This document shows, in pieces, positions 36,327 to 46,876 of a DNA stretch of 64,000 bases. Positions within the stretch are counted from its first letter, which is position 1. Each line of letters begins with the position of its first letter. The notes below the pieces were generated by a model that saw only the letters and a list, made by a program, of their open reading frames with translations, was not told where the DNA came from and searched no databases. The stretch comes from Prosthecobacter fusiformis. GTDB lineage: Bacteria > Verrucomicrobiota > Verrucomicrobiia > Verrucomicrobiales > Verrucomicrobiaceae. Location of the stretch: assembly GCF_004364345.1 (NCBI RefSeq), contig NZ_SOCA01000007.1:180175-244174 (forward strand), read 5' to 3'. The position numbers were made by a program, and so were the translations under genes.

Positions 36327-38672
36327 ATGAAACGATTTCTCAATTCCCTCCTGCTCCTCATCGCGTTTCCAGTCCTGGCGGATGAGGCCAAAGTCCTGCA
36401 GATTTTTGATCAAAAGTGTGCCGACTGCCACAGTGACGGCGATGAAGAGCCACCGCTGCATGGCGGCATCAACCTGACGAAACTGCAAGGTAACGAAGAC
36501 GGCATCAAAAGCATCCTGGACCGAATCACCAGACCGGACGGTACCAAAGGCCGGATGCCCAAGAGCAAAGGCAATCCCGGAGATGCCTCCTATTTACCGC
36601 CGCTGTCCGCCGAAGAAATCGCCCTGGTGAAAGCATGGGCAGGAGGCACTGCACCCGCAGCCAGTACGCCTGCGACCAGCGCGCCAACTCCTGCGCCTGC
36701 GGATGCCCCGGCTGCAACCCCAGCCCCTGCGGCGGAGGAAAAACCTGCCGTCGCCGCTGCCCCACCGCGCCGGTTTATCCCCGTCACGGAAGAAGTGCGC
36801 AGGATCGCCGATGATGTGATGAAACTGTCCGAATCCGCACAGCCCTTTGCCCGTTATTTAACGCTGACCAATCTGGCCAATCTCCGTGACGCCAGCGGCC
36901 AGCCTGTGGAGGATGAGAAGCAGATGGAAACTTACCGCGCGGCCATCAGCAAGCTGCTCAACAGCCTCAGCCACGAAGGCCAGATCCGCGTGCCCACCGC
37001 GGTGGATGAGGATAAAACAATCTACCGATTTGACCTGCGCGACTACGGGTGGACGCAGCAGGAATGGGAGCAGCATGTGGTGTCTGGTTATCCCTATGCC
37101 CTGCGTGGATTTGATGCCCGACGGGAGACTGAAATCGCCGATGCCACGCACAGCGCTTCGGCCTGGGTTCGTGCCGACTGGTTTACTTTTGCTGCCGGAC
37201 AGCCGCCTTTATACAACCAGCTCCTGCGCCTGCCTGACAATGACCGTGACCTGGAAAAGGAGCTGGGCATTGATGTGGTGGGAAATCTGCAAAACAAGCG
37301 CGCCATCCGCGCCGGCTTCCGCCTGAGCGGGGTCAGCCAGGGCAACCGGATGATCGAACGTCACGAGCTGGGCCGCTATCCCGGTGCCTACTGGAAAAGC
37401 TACGACTTCAGCCCCCTGGACCTGCATGGACAGCATGACCTTTTTCGCAGCCCACTCGGCCCCGTAGGTGCAGGCCTGACGCCTAACAAAGACCGTGAAT
37501 TTGCCCATGATGGTGGCGAGATCATCTGGAACCTCCGCAATGGACTCCAGGCCTATTATCTCAGCACGGCAGCAGGCGCGAAACTGGACCGTGCACCCAC
37601 TGAAATCGTCCAGGATAAAAAACGCCGGGATGGAGCCATCATCAACGGCATCTCCTGCATGGCCTGCCATGAATCCGGCATGAAGTATACCCTGGACAAG
37701 CCCTTGGAACAGTTCCGGGATGAGGTGGGCGTCATTGCCCTCAAAGCTGGACTGGACCGTTCGGAGCAAAGGATCGTGGAGGACCTCTACGCACCTCAAG
37801 AAAAACTGCATGAGGTGGTGAAGCAGGATGAGGAGCGGTTCAAAAAGGCCCTGGAAGCCGCCACCCCCGGCTATGACCAGCCGCTCGATCCCGTGGAGCG
37901 GCTCTACAAGCGCTTCAAAGCCGATATCAGGCTGGAAACCCTGGCGGCTGAATTTGGTGAAGAAGACCCCACCTTCATTGAAAAACTGAAAGACACCCGT
38001 GATGCCGATCTGGAAAGCATCGCCGCGCAGCTGGAGGCAGGCATGGAGTTTCCACGTGCCGGATTCCTGGATCAGTTCCGCACCATCGCCCACGCCTTGC
38101 GTTATCATCAGTTAGACTTCACTCCCATCGCCTACACAGAGTTCACCAGCGGAGCCTCCAAGGCAGGTGGAAACGTCGGCCAGGTAGTCTTGAGCGATGG
38201 TGGCAAACTCTCCATCAGCACGGACAAGCCCCACTATGTGAAAGGCGACCTGATGACCGTGAAGCTCAAATGCACGGAAGGTGTGTTCGTCCGCCTTTAT
38301 CATTTCAGTGCCGATAAAAAGCTCACTCAAATCTTTCCTAATGCTGGCCAGAGCGACAATTTCATCCGGGGTGGCAAAGAGATTATTTTGCCTGAACCTG
38401 GCGCTGCTTTCCGCTTTCGCATGGGTTCCCCCTTCGGCACGGAAATCATCCTCGCCGTCGCCAGCCCGGTTCAATTCACGGATGATGGCAACCTCAGCTT
38501 TGCCCAGGGAGAAGTCTTCAAATCCTTCCCCGAAACCGACCTGCGTCAGGCAAAGAAACGCGGTGTGAAAGGGCTGACGGTCGAAGTCACCACTCCTACT
38601 GGCAAGGTCGTGGGCGAGCGCTCCGCCCCCACCTTCTCGGCCAGAGCGGTCTTTACGGTATCAGATCACTGA
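36327..38672 (+). CDS. Exported two-CxxCH protein with C-terminal DUF4384 domain
   Basis: A 781-residue exported protein (signal MKRFLNSLLLLIAFPVLA). A cytochrome-c-like N-terminal domain (about 20-110) has CADCH (first Cys near residue 31) and ends LSAEEIALVKAWAGG. A Pro/Ala-rich linker (about 110-150) follows. A large middle region (150-600) contains a second CMACH (C444-H448) within NGISCMACHESGMKYTLDKP, as in planctomycete-type heme proteins. The end (about 620-745) looks like DUF4384: LSISTDKPHYVKGDLMTVKL, FVRLYHFSADKKLTQIFPN and EIILAVAS. DUF4384 is often found with caspase or kinase modules. Motif C and its position tie it to the caspase/SUMF1 cluster. It may be a redox or signal component; heme attachment is inferred from the motifs. 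Confidence 0.82.
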   Translation: MKRFLNSLLLLIAFPVLADEAKVLQIFDQKCADCHSDGDEEPPLHGGINLTKLQGNEDGIKSILDRITRPDGTKGRMPKSKGNPGDASYLPPLSAEEIALVKAWAGGTAPAASTPATSAPTPAPADAPAATPAPAAEEKPAVAAAPPRRFIPVTEEVRRIADDVMKLSESAQPFARYLTLTNLANLRDASGQPVEDEKQMETYRAAISKLLNSLSHEGQIRVPTAVDEDKTIYRFDLRDYGWTQQEWEQHVVSGYPYALRGFDARRETEIADATHSASAWVRADWFTFAAGQPPLYNQLLRLPDNDRDLEKELGIDVVGNLQNKRAIRAGFRLSGVSQGNRMIERHELGRYPGAYWKSYDFSPLDLHGQHDLFRSPLGPVGAGLTPNKDREFAHDGGEIIWNLRNGLQAYYLSTAAGAKLDRAPTEIVQDKKRRDGAIINGISCMACHESGMKYTLDKPLEQFRDEVGVIALKAGLDRSEQRIVEDLYAPQEKLHEVVKQDEERFKKALEAATPGYDQPLDPVERLYKRFKADIRLETLAAEFGEEDPTFIEKLKDTRDADLESIAAQLEAGMEFPRAGFLDQFRTIAHALRYHQLDFTPIAYTEFTSGASKAGGNVGQVVLSDGGKLSISTDKPHYVKGDLMTVKLKCTEGVFVRLYHFSADKKLTQIFPNAGQSDNFIRGGKEIILPEPGAAFRFRMGSPFGTEIILAVASPVQFTDDGNLSFAQGEVFKSFPETDLRQAKKRGVKGLTVEVTTPTGKVVGERSAPTFSARAVFTVSDH

Positions 38673-38704
38673 GCCGCTCCTGTCATTCCTTCCAAAGTGC
38701 AAAA

Positions 38705-38735
38705 AAAGCCCGGCTGATGAGGCCGGGCTTTCGTG
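38705..38735 (+). terminator. Terminator between DUF4384 gene and pirin gene
   Basis: AAAGCCCGGC pairs with GCCGGGCTTT (10 bases, 7-base loop), with an A run before it and TTTCGTGTTT after it. It lies between two convergent genes and can work both ways. Confidence 0.82.
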
Positions 38736-38762
38736 TTTGCATCGAATGGATCGATGGGATGT

Positions 38763-39467
38763 TTAGCCAAGATCAAAGAGCAGCGCCTCCGTATCCGTGC
38801 CGTCTGAGGTGATGGTCAGCGTGCCTGCATCTTCGGTGCTCAAAGCATCGCCAGGTTGCAGGGTCTGTCCGTTGATGGTGGCCTGCCCTTTGATGAGCTG
38901 GAACCAAACACCACGGCCCGCCTTCACCTCATGATCCACACTGGCGGAGGAGCCCAGGCGGACACGATAGACATCCGCATCCTGATGGATGGTGGCGGAA
39001 TCGTCCCGGCCATCGGGGGAGATGACCAGCACCTTGGTTTCCTTCTCCTTAGCGGGATCTGGATGCCATTCGGTGTAGCTGGGCACCAGCGCACGGGCCT
39101 GCGGCTGGATCCAGATTTGCAGGAAGTGGGCCGTCTCCGTGGGGGACGGATTGAACTCACTATGCAGCACACCTTTGCCAGCGCTCATCAGTTGCACCTG
39201 GCCGGGCTTCAGCTCGCGGCCGTTGCCCAGGCTGTCCTTATGGGCCAGGGTGCCTTCCAGCACATAGCTAAAGATTTCCATGTCCCGGTGCGGGTGCGTG
39301 GGGAAACCGCCGTTAGGGGCCACCCGGTCCTGATTGATCACACGAAGACTGCGGAAACCCATGTAGGAGGGGTCATAGTAATCGGCGAAACTGAAAGTGT
39401 GATGACTGTTTAACCAGCCGTGGTCAGCGTGGCCTCTTTCATTCGATCTGCGAAGTTTGGTTTTCAT
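38763..39467 (-). CDS. Pirin-family bicupin (YhaK/YhhW-like)
   Basis: A 234-residue cytoplasmic bicupin from the ATG at 39465-39467 (MKTKLRRSNERGHADHGWL). The open frame extends far upstream through the divergent LysR gene and that part is not real. Metal ligands of pirin/quercetinase are present: H58 and H60 in FPTHPHRDME, H102 and E104 in GVLHSEFNPS. The C-terminal cupin lacks them, as usual. Bacterial members can have quercetinase activity or act in redox sensing. It is divergent from a LysR regulator that probably controls it. Confidence 0.92.
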   Translation of the reverse strand: MKTKLRRSNERGHADHGWLNSHHTFSFADYYDPSYMGFRSLRVINQDRVAPNGGFPTHPHRDMEIFSYVLEGTLAHKDSLGNGRELKPGQVQLMSAGKGVLHSEFNPSPTETAHFLQIWIQPQARALVPSYTEWHPDPAKEKETKVLVISPDGRDDSATIHQDADVYRVRLGSSASVDHEVKAGRGVWFQLIKGQATINGQTLQPGDALSTEDAGTLTITSDGTDTEALLFDLG

Positions 39468-39552
39468 AGCAAGACGATACTGCTTCATGTGCCGCCATGA
39501 TGCTAATGCGGCTCCGTTTGCCTGAGACTGCGGGAGGGGTATGCTGGCAGCC

Positions 39553-40461
39553 ATGGAACTCCGTCCCCTGCGCTCCTTCATCGCCGCTGCCGAAGATGGC
39601 AATATCAGCCGTGCGGCGACACGGCTGCATCTTACCCAGCCGGCGCTCAGCCGACAGATCAAAGGTCTGGAGGATGAACTGGGGGTCACTCTGCTGGAGC
39701 GTGGTGCGCATTCCTTCAGCCTCACTCCGGCGGGCGAGCTGCTTTTGCGTGAGGGCCGGGTTCTGCTGGAGCGTGCCGATGCGCTGGAAAACCGGGTCCG
39801 CGCCACAGCCAAGGCACAGACCATCCGCGTGGGATACTCTCCCTCCCTCAGCGCGGGCATCCTTTCCCCTGCCATGGAGGCCTTCTCCCAGGTGCATCCG
39901 AAAGCCCGCGTGGAGCTTTCTGACATGACCAACCAGGAGATGATGGATGCCCTGGTCAAAGGCACGCTGGATGTCATCGTCACCGTGCAACCGCTCAAGG
40001 AAATGCCGGAGATCATCTGGACAAAGGTGCAGCAGCAGACCTGGCGGGTGGCCCTGCCACGCCAGCATCCGCTCCATGCCAAAAAGACACTCACGCCACA
40101 GGACCTGAACGAGCAGCGCCTCGTGGTGTATAGCCAGCGTGATTACCCGGACTACTGGGCCTTCATCGGTGGCTGGTTCAAAGAGCACCGCATCAATGCC
40201 CGCATCGCCAGCGAATGTGACGGCGTGACCAGTCTCATCTCTGCCGTGGAGGCCGGCATGGGCATCGCGCTCGTGGTGGAGCGCATCGCCTGCCTAATCC
40301 CGGAGCGAATCGTTTTGAAACCCATGTCCCCACAGCCCCAGCCCATCCACATTTCCGCCGGGGTGCTGGAAAGGCAGAGGAACGACAAAGTCTTCGCCGT
40401 GTTTGTGGAGGAACTGAAACGCGCGGGTGAAATGGATCTGGAGCGGCTGGCGGCGGTTTAA
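39553..40461 (+). CDS. LysR-family transcriptional regulator
   Basis: A 302-residue LysR regulator from the ATG at 39553 (MELRPLRSFIAAAEDGNI). The N-terminal winged helix-turn-helix is clear (SRAATRLHLTQPALSRQIKGLEDELG). It is followed by the LysR substrate-binding domain (about 88-295), starting TIRVGYSPSLSAGILSPAM. It is divergent from the pirin gene across an 85-base gap. By the usual LysR rule it likely binds that gap and controls the pirin gene and itself. The inducer is unknown. Confidence 0.92.
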   Translation: MELRPLRSFIAAAEDGNISRAATRLHLTQPALSRQIKGLEDELGVTLLERGAHSFSLTPAGELLLREGRVLLERADALENRVRATAKAQTIRVGYSPSLSAGILSPAMEAFSQVHPKARVELSDMTNQEMMDALVKGTLDVIVTVQPLKEMPEIIWTKVQQQTWRVALPRQHPLHAKKTLTPQDLNEQRLVVYSQRDYPDYWAFIGGWFKEHRINARIASECDGVTSLISAVEAGMGIALVVERIACLIPERIVLKPMSPQPQPIHISAGVLERQRNDKVFAVFVEELKRAGEMDLERLAAV

Positions 40462-40492
40462 AAGTGACGCGCAGCCAGCCGACCAAACCTTT

Positions 40493-42466
40493 TTAAATCA
40501 CCCGGTCATTACCACCATCGACCGGGATCTGAGCACCGGTGACTTTGGCGAATAATGGCGATGCCATCGCAGACACCATGTTGCCGATGTCCTTGCTCTT
40601 GATCTCCACCTTCATCAGGTTCTTCGTCTTGTATTCATCCACCGTCATGCCATAACGCTCAGCACTGCGCTGGAGAGCCTCTGGCGTCCACAGCTTGGTG
40701 TCAAAGACGGCATCCGGATGCACAATATTGACACGCACCCGGTTAGGCGCGAGCTCCAGTGCAGCCACGCGGCAGAGCTGGGTCAGAGCGGCCTTGCTGC
40801 AGGAATAGGCGGAAGCACCAGGGCCAGGAGCTTTGAAATTTCGGCTGCCCACAAAGATGATGCTGGCATCCAAGCCCAGCTTCACAAACGGGATCACTTT
40901 GTTCATCAGCTTCTGGTGGCTGGTGAGGTTGATGGAAATCGTACGGTCCCAGTCGTTCTGCTGCATCGTGTCCAGCGGCTCATTCTTGGGGAAGATCCCG
41001 GCATTAGACACCACGATGTCAATGCCGCCGAACTCGCGCACCACGAACTCGATGGCATCCTGCACAGGCTTGTCTTCTGTGAGGTTCACTACAATGCCGA
41101 TGCCGCCGATCTTTTTCATGATCTCCGGGATGTCCTTGTCAATGTCCAGTCCCACGACCTGGGCACCTTGCTCCGCCAGGCTTTCAGCGATGGCGAAGCC
41201 AATGCCCGCCGCGCAACCCGTAACGATGGCCACCTTTCCCTGGTGCACCTTGCGGGCAGGCCCTTTGCGTAATTTGGCCTGCTCCAGCTCCCAATACTCG
41301 ATTTCAAAAATGTCCTTCTCAGGCAGTGGCTCCCAGCCTCCGACACGCTCCGCAAGCTGCACGGTGGATGCGGTGGATTCAGAGATGTCGAAGACGATGT
41401 TCGCGTCCTTCAAAGTATCCCCAAAGCTGACCACTCCCTGGTTAGGCCAGATGGCAAACCGGGGTGCGGCATCCAGCATGGTGTGACCGCTGGCATTGCG
41501 CTCAAAGTAGGTCTTGTAATCCTCAGCAAACTTTTGCACCGAAGCCGCGATGTCCGCGCCAATGAAGGCCGGAGCGCGTTTGGTACGGATGCTATGATCT
41601 GGGGTCAAAGGTCCCCGTGTACCAAAGTCAGCCACTTGTTCCAGCCCTGCATAACCCGCAGCCTCAGCACTCGCATTCAGCCGTGCGATCTGGGGGAAAC
41701 CACGCACTTTGGAAACCGCCTGCCGCAGGGTGGCCAGGGCCAGAAGATCTTCATTCGCCACTTGGCTTGCAGCCACGGCACCATCGCTCTTCTTAGCCAG
41801 GTATTCTTCCGCCATCGTGACCATCTCGATGTGCAGTTCATAGCTCTTGCGAGCATCGTCATCGAAGGTGAACAGACCATGCTTCAGCAGAACCATGCCC
41901 TGGATGCCCTCGGCCCGCAGGTCACGTCCAGCGATGAGGTCGGCCACCGTTTTGGCCAGGATGAAACCCGGCATCACGTAAGGGACGATGATCACCCGGT
42001 CACCAAAAACTTCTTTCACCCGTGCCTCGCCTTCCGCATTGCAGGTGAGGGCAGAGATGGCATTCGCATGACTATGATCCACGAAGCGGAAAGGCAGGAT
42101 CGCATGCAGGATGGCCTCAATACTGGCCGCAGGCGCGTTCGGGTTCGTCATCGCCGCCCGCTGCTGCAGCACCATGTCCGCATCGCTCATCGTCGGCAGT
42201 TTCGACATCTTGATCAGTGCATCCTGACGCACTGGGGAGAAACCTTCACGCTCAATGGTGGCCAGATCCCATCCGCTGCCCTTCACATAGCAGAGGTCCA
42301 CATCATCTCCGAAGAAATCCTTCTCCGTGACTTTGACGGAGGTATTGCCACCGCCATGCAACACCAGGGCAGGATTCCTCCCCAGCAGACGGCTGGTATA
42401 GACGCGCTGGCCCAGCAAGTCGGTTCCAAAGGTGGCGGCTTCTGTATCGTTCCAAAGGCTTTGCAT
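40493..42466 (-). CDS. Bifunctional class II aldolase/short-chain dehydrogenase
   Basis: A 657-residue fusion from the ATG at 42464-42466 (MQSLWNDTEAATFG); the open frame begins earlier, but that part overlaps the ureD end and looks non-coding. The N-terminal class II aldolase domain (about 1-390) has LVLHGGGNTSVK, a Zn-site VDHSHANAISALT and LLKHGLFTF. The C-terminal SDR domain (about 410-657) has the NAD loop VTGCAAGIGFAIAESL, NAGIF and YSCSKAAL (catalytic Tyr/Lys). Such fusions act in rhamnose- or fucose-type deoxy-sugar breakdown (rhamnulose-1-phosphate aldolase with lactaldehyde dehydrogenase). It lies 95 bases after ureD on the same strand, with no clear link to urease. Confidence 0.9.
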   Translation of the reverse strand: MQSLWNDTEAATFGTDLLGQRVYTSRLLGRNPALVLHGGGNTSVKVTEKDFFGDDVDLCYVKGSGWDLATIEREGFSPVRQDALIKMSKLPTMSDADMVLQQRAAMTNPNAPAASIEAILHAILPFRFVDHSHANAISALTCNAEGEARVKEVFGDRVIIVPYVMPGFILAKTVADLIAGRDLRAEGIQGMVLLKHGLFTFDDDARKSYELHIEMVTMAEEYLAKKSDGAVAASQVANEDLLALATLRQAVSKVRGFPQIARLNASAEAAGYAGLEQVADFGTRGPLTPDHSIRTKRAPAFIGADIAASVQKFAEDYKTYFERNASGHTMLDAAPRFAIWPNQGVVSFGDTLKDANIVFDISESTASTVQLAERVGGWEPLPEKDIFEIEYWELEQAKLRKGPARKVHQGKVAIVTGCAAGIGFAIAESLAEQGAQVVGLDIDKDIPEIMKKIGGIGIVVNLTEDKPVQDAIEFVVREFGGIDIVVSNAGIFPKNEPLDTMQQNDWDRTISINLTSHQKLMNKVIPFVKLGLDASIIFVGSRNFKAPGPGASAYSCSKAALTQLCRVAALELAPNRVRVNIVHPDAVFDTKLWTPEALQRSAERYGMTVDEYKTKNLMKVEIKSKDIGNMVSAMASPLFAKVTGAQIPVDGGNDRVI

Positions 42467-42561
42467 GATTGGGAAAAGGAGAGGCCAGACTTCCGGTGGA
42501 TGAGCCGGGGGCGCAAGGGGATTTTGGGCCTCACCGTGCCTCATGCACGATGAATCATGAA

Positions 42562-43362
42562 TCACATGTAACGCCCTAGGCTTGGCACCTGCTTTTCCAG
42601 GGCCTGATACAGGATAACCCGTAACTGCTGCAAGGTACGACGCGCACTGAGACTGTCCTGACAGAGCGCCTTGATAGCAAAACCGCCCTGGCTCAGCGGC
42701 CCATGCCCCAGATAAACCTGCGGACTGTTCAGCGCCTCCAACGCTTCAAGAGGCAGTTCGTTTACCCCCAGGATAAAACATCCCAGATAATGCCCCTGCG
42801 GATGCACATTGCGCAGAGACTCCAGGCTGCTGTCATCCGGGGATAGCCGGTAGCGCTCACGCGCAGCCAGACGGCCAGCGCACCACACATCTAGATCCCA
42901 GTTGAGCTCAGCATACTGAAACACCTCCCCGCTGGCCACTCGGCCCGGAGTCAGCCAGTCAAAGTATAAAAGCTGTCCGCCTGCGGCCACGTGCAGTTCC
43001 GTATGCTGCTGATACCGCGCCCCTGCCTGGGGAATAAACGGCTCTGGGTAAAACTCCAGAAACCCGCCCTCCTGCACCCTGAATGTCTGCCGCACCTTTG
43101 CCGGGCCACCACTGCGCGAGCGATACACCCGGCTCGCGCTTGGTGTGGTGAGCACAAGCGAAGCGCCGGTCTCTGCCTCTGCCGTCAGCTCGATGGTATC
43201 GCCATCGAAGATGCCTGCCGTGGGATTCACAATGTTCACCACCAAAGCTCCCGCATCCTCGTGCGGCTTGCTCAGATGCAGGGGCGCACGAAACGATCTC
43301 TGGCGCAGATACGTCTGCCCGGAGTCATAACACGAACCAATGAGATAGAGGTGGCCGTTCAA
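42562..43362 (-). CDS. ureD: Urease accessory protein UreD
   Basis: A 266-residue UreD/UreH-type scaffold for nickel delivery to urease with UreF and UreG. The start is a TTG whose TTGA overlaps the ureG stop by four bases; there is no internal ATG that fits. Family features are [31 protein letters not shown] and [12 protein letters not shown], and later [17 protein letters not shown]. It is the last gene of the ureBCEFGD run. Confidence 0.9.
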   Translation of the reverse strand: MNGHLYLIGSCYDSGQTYLRQRSFRAPLHLSKPHEDAGALVVNIVNPTAGIFDGDTIELTAEAETGASLVLTTPSASRVYRSRSGGPAKVRQTFRVQEGGFLEFYPEPFIPQAGARYQQHTELHVAAGGQLLYFDWLTPGRVASGEVFQYAELNWDLDVWCAGRLAARERYRLSPDDSSLESLRNVHPQGHYLGCFILGVNELPLEALEALNSPQVYLGHGPLSQGGFAIKALCQDSLSARRTLQQLRVILYQALEKQVPSLGRYM

Positions 43363-43970
43363 ACGAAAAGATAGTCCCGTTTCAGCCAGCCGATGAGTTC
43401 ATCCTTCCCCTTTTCCGACTTCATATCGGCAAAGATAAAGGGCTTCTCCCCACGCATGAGTTTGGAATCCCGCGCCATGACATCCAGATCCGCGCCGACA
43501 TAAGGAGCCAGGTCGATTTTATTGATGAGCAGGAGATCACTGTTGCGGATGGCAGGGCCGCCTTTGCGCGGGATTTTGTCCCCTTCCGCCACATCAATGA
43601 CGAAGATAAAAACATCCGCCAGTTCAGGCGAATACGTCGCCGAAAGATTGTCACCACCGCTTTCAATCAGCAGCAGTTGCAAATCCGGATGCCGCTTTTC
43701 CAGTTCGATCACCGCTGCCATGTTCATGCTGATGTCATCGCGGATAGCTGTGTGCGGGCAGCCACCTGTTTCCACGCCCATCACCCGGTCAGCCGGCAGG
43801 ATGTTCTGGCGCAGGAGGAACTCCGCATCCTCGCGTGTATAGATGTCATTGGTGATGACGGCCAGGGAGTATTCGTCCTTCAGCCACTCGCAGAGGCGCA
43901 GGACACACATGGTTTTACCAGAGCCCACAGGGCCGCCGATACCGATACGGAGAGGACGGGAATTGCTCAT
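43359..43970 (-). CDS. ureG: Urease accessory GTPase UreG
   Basis: A 203-residue SIMIBI-class GTPase that powers nickel insertion into urease. The P-loop GGPVGSGKT is at residues 12-20. The metal-binding CPH motif is in [14 protein letters not shown]. Other family parts are [20 protein letters not shown] and [16 protein letters not shown]. It overlaps ureF by four bases and ureD by three bases. Confidence 0.97.
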   Translation of the reverse strand: MSNSRPLRIGIGGPVGSGKTMCVLRLCEWLKDEYSLAVITNDIYTREDAEFLLRQNILPADRVMGVETGGCPHTAIRDDISMNMAAVIELEKRHPDLQLLLIESGGDNLSATYSPELADVFIFVIDVAEGDKIPRKGGPAIRNSDLLLINKIDLAPYVGADLDVMARDSKLMRGEKPFIFADMKSEKGKDELIGWLKRDYLFV

Positions 43971-44638
43971 GAAATGAATAGACGTTCGTTCGCCCGCGCA
44001 TGACGCATGGAGGCGATTTCGAGAAGAGGATTAAACCAGCCGATGCGTTCCGGCGTGGCAGAGATGACTCCTTCCAACTGGGGTGCCAGGGCCACCATCG
44101 CACCGCGAATGATGAGCTGGCAGCGCTCCTGCCCCAGGCGCAGCAGTTTCATCGCGCTGATGGCATAACCACTGATGCTTTGCAGGGAAAAAGCACACAC
44201 CGCCGCCGCCACCGGCAGACGGCGAAGCTCCAATGCACAGGCGATGAGGTGATGACAGGGCGCACCGCTCTGCGCAAACGCAGCCAGGGATGGATCCGTG
44301 TCCAGTTTTTGCACCAGGGCCAACCTGCGCGAGCCAAGCTGACGACTCGCCTGCCTTAGCTCAGCCGCCAGTTTCCAGGCATCCAACTCATCATCCATCA
44401 TGCGCAGCCCCTCATGATCATCCGCAGCCGCCAGCGCATGGGCTCTGACTAAAAACGGCAGCTCAAAAGCCAGCAGCCCTGGGAGAATCTGGCGATGCAG
44501 GAAGACCTCCAGATCGTCTGGCTTTTTCACCACTCCCCGCTGCACCAGCTCCTCCAGTCCCATTGAATGCGCGTAAGCTCCCGAGGGAAACTGGGAGTCA
44601 TTCACCTGCAAAAGCCAGGGCAGCCATTCAGGGAGCAT
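43967..44638 (-). CDS. ureF: Urease accessory protein UreF
   Basis: A 223-residue all-helical UreF, which checks GTP use by UreG in the UreDFG complex. The start is the ATG at 44636-44638 ([20 protein letters not shown]), overlapping ureE by 11 bases; the longer frame is not family-like. Typical parts are [18 protein letters not shown] and, near the end, a conserved [12 protein letters not shown]. Confidence 0.93.
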   Translation of the reverse strand: MLPEWLPWLLQVNDSQFPSGAYAHSMGLEELVQRGVVKKPDDLEVFLHRQILPGLLAFELPFLVRAHALAAADDHEGLRMMDDELDAWKLAAELRQASRQLGSRRLALVQKLDTDPSLAAFAQSGAPCHHLIACALELRRLPVAAAVCAFSLQSISGYAISAMKLLRLGQERCQLIIRGAMVALAPQLEGVISATPERIGWFNPLLEIASMRHARANERLFIS

Positions 44639-45059
44639 GAGCGGTGACACGTAAAGGGTTGAAGACGACACTGACTTCCTCATAGGCCCAGCCTTCGCGT
44701 TCAAAGAGCTGCAGCACGGCCACATCATGAGTGATGCGGATCACCCCGTCCACCACTTGCACACCCAGATGCAAATTTCCGATCTTCCAGCCCATCAGCG
44801 CGGCTTCATCCACTGATCCTGGCCGCACCTGATAGACGGTCTCTTCCTGCTGCCGCACCACATAGTCCAGATCATTCGTCTGATGGATCACGCAACCATG
44901 TTTCAAGCGTGCCGCGAGATCGAATCCAAACTCCGTCCCATCCGCCGCCAGCCCACGCCAGCGTCTTTTCAAAAACAGCCGCCGCTCAACCAAAAGCTCC
45001 ACCTGCTCCGCGACCGGACGCAAGGAGGAATCGGAGAGCATGTGGGTGATGAGGATCAT
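44628..45059 (-). CDS. ureE: Urease accessory nickel chaperone UreE
   Basis: A 143-residue UreE from the ATG at 45057-45059 (MILITHMLSDSSLRP). The N-terminal peptide-binding part has LFLKRRWRGLAADGTEFGFDL. The C-terminal metal-binding part has IGNLHLGVQVVDGVIRITHD. It lacks a His-rich tail. It lies 95 bases after ureC and overlaps ureF by 11 bases. Confidence 0.92.
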   Translation of the reverse strand: MILITHMLSDSSLRPVAEQVELLVERRLFLKRRWRGLAADGTEFGFDLAARLKHGCVIHQTNDLDYVVRQQEETVYQVRPGSVDEAALMGWKIGNLHLGVQVVDGVIRITHDVAVLQLFEREGWAYEEVSVVFNPLRVTAHAP

Positions 45060-45154
45060 AGAAATGTATGGGGCGTGCGGATCCGGCTGATCGGGCAAAT
45101 TTATTACTCAGCGCGTAACAAATTGCTGCCGGGGGAAATACTTACCCCTCGCCC

Positions 45155-46876
45155 TCAAAACAAAAAGTACCGTTGCGCCATCGGCAGCACACTGGCCGGT
45201 TCGCAGCGCAGTTCGCGGCCGTCGGCTTTCACGGTGTAGCTATCTGGATCCACCTCGATCTTCGGCAGGTAGTTGTTCCACAGCATGTCATGTTTGCTCA
45301 CCGTGCGGCAGGTTTTCACAGCGCTCAGGCGTTTATTGACGCCAAGGTTTTTGACCACGCCGCTTTGCATCGCCGCCTGGCTGATGAATGTCACGCTGGT
45401 ACTGTATTTGGCCCGGCCATGGGCGGCAAACTGGGGACGATACAGCATGGGCTGCGGCGTGGGGATGCTGGCGTTCGGATCGCCCATGTTAGCCATGGCG
45501 ATCATGCCACCTTTCAGTACCACTTCAGGCTTCACACCAAAGAAGGCCGGTTTCCACACCACAAGGTCCGCCAGCTTTCCGACCTCAATGCTACCCACTT
45601 CATGGGAGATGCCGTGAGTGATGGCCGGATTGATCGTGTATTTGGCCACGTACCGCATAGCGCGGTAATTATCCGCCGCATTGTGCACAGGCCCGTCCAG
45701 CTTGCCAAATTGCACCTTCATCTTGTGCGCGGTCTGCCACGTGCGGGTGATCACCTCTCCCAGCCGTCCCATGGCCTGGCTGTCACTGGACATCATGGAA
45801 ATGGCCCCGAGGTCATGCAACAAATCTTCCGCCGCGATGGTCTCCGGACGGATGCGGGATTCGGCAAAAGCCACATCTTCGGGAATCTTCGAATCCAGGT
45901 GATGGCAGACCATGAGCATGTCCAGATGCTCATCAATAGTATTGACGGTGAAGGGCCGCGTCGGGTTCGTGGAGGAAGGCAGCACATTCGCCTCACCACA
46001 GACTCGGATGATATCCGGCGCATGCCCTCCACCCGCTCCTTCAGAGTGATAGGTATGGATGGTGCGTCCCTTAAAAGCAGCCAGAGTACTCTCCACGAAT
46101 CCGGCTTCATTTAAAGTATCCGTATGGATGGCCACCTGCACATCCAGTTCGTCCGCCACGCCCAGACAGGTATCAATGGCTGCCGGAGTCGTGCCCCAGT
46201 CTTCATGCAGCTTCAGGCCGATGGCACCGGCCAGCACCTGCTCACGCAGAGGCTCCGGTGTGGAGCAATTGCCCTTGCCAAGGAAGCCCAGATTCATCGG
46301 ATACTCATCCGCTGCTTCCAGCATGCGGTGCATGTTCCAAATGCCTGGAGTACAAGTCGTCGCATACGTACCATGGGCGGGACCTGTTCCACCGCCAATC
46401 ATGGTCGTGACACCGCTGGCCAGTGCATGGTCGATCTGCTGGGGGCAGATGAAATGAATGTGCGTGTCAATGCCGCCCGCCGTGATGATGCAGCCTTCAC
46501 CCGCAATCACTTCGGTGCCTGCACCGATGACCATATCGATTCCGTCCTGCAACAGGGGATTCCCCGCATGGCCGATGCCGACAATGCGGCCATACTTGAT
46601 GCCAATGTCCGCCTTGATGATGCCCTGCACGGCGTCAATGATCGTCGCATTCGTGATGACCAAATCCAGGCAATCGGCATCCAGCGCCAAACATGACTGT
46701 GCCATGCCATCGCGGATCACCTTGCCTCCGCCAAATTTCACTTCATTTCCATAGCCACCCTTTTCAGCGATGAGATCACGCTCCACCTCAATGAAAAGTT
46801 CCGTATCGGCCAGCCTCACTTGGTCGCCCACAGTGGGGCCGAACATGCTGGCGTGTTGTTTGCGGGTGATCTTCAT
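45155..46876 (-). CDS. ureC: Urease alpha subunit UreC
   Basis: The 573-residue catalytic subunit, which hydrolyses urea to ammonia and carbamate at a di-nickel site. The nickel-bridging carbamylated Lys is K222 in GLKLHEDWG. The nickel ligands H139/H141 are in [13 protein letters not shown]. The mobile-flap Cys/His are in [20 protein letters not shown]. Length and N-terminus ([21 protein letters not shown]) match the family. It overlaps ureB by four bases. The usual ureA-ureB-ureC row is incomplete here: ureA lies 11 kb away at 58126. Confidence 0.98.
   Translation of the reverse strand: MKITRKQHASMFGPTVGDQVRLADTELFIEVERDLIAEKGGYGNEVKFGGGKVIRDGMAQSCLALDADCLDLVITNATIIDAVQGIIKADIGIKYGRIVGIGHAGNPLLQDGIDMVIGAGTEVIAGEGCIITAGGIDTHIHFICPQQIDHALASGVTTMIGGGTGPAHGTYATTCTPGIWNMHRMLEAADEYPMNLGFLGKGNCSTPEPLREQVLAGAIGLKLHEDWGTTPAAIDTCLGVADELDVQVAIHTDTLNEAGFVESTLAAFKGRTIHTYHSEGAGGGHAPDIIRVCGEANVLPSSTNPTRPFTVNTIDEHLDMLMVCHHLDSKIPEDVAFAESRIRPETIAAEDLLHDLGAISMMSSDSQAMGRLGEVITRTWQTAHKMKVQFGKLDGPVHNAADNYRAMRYVAKYTINPAITHGISHEVGSIEVGKLADLVVWKPAFFGVKPEVVLKGGMIAMANMGDPNASIPTPQPMLYRPQFAAHGRAKYSTSVTFISQAAMQSGVVKNLGVNKRLSAVKTCRTVSKHDMLWNNYLPKIEVDPDSYTVKADGRELRCEPASVLPMAQRYFLF

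Noticed and set aside
39468..40094. N-terminal extension of the pirin frame
   Set aside because: It covers the divergent LysR gene in antisense. The pirin family start is at MKTKLRRSNERGH (39467).
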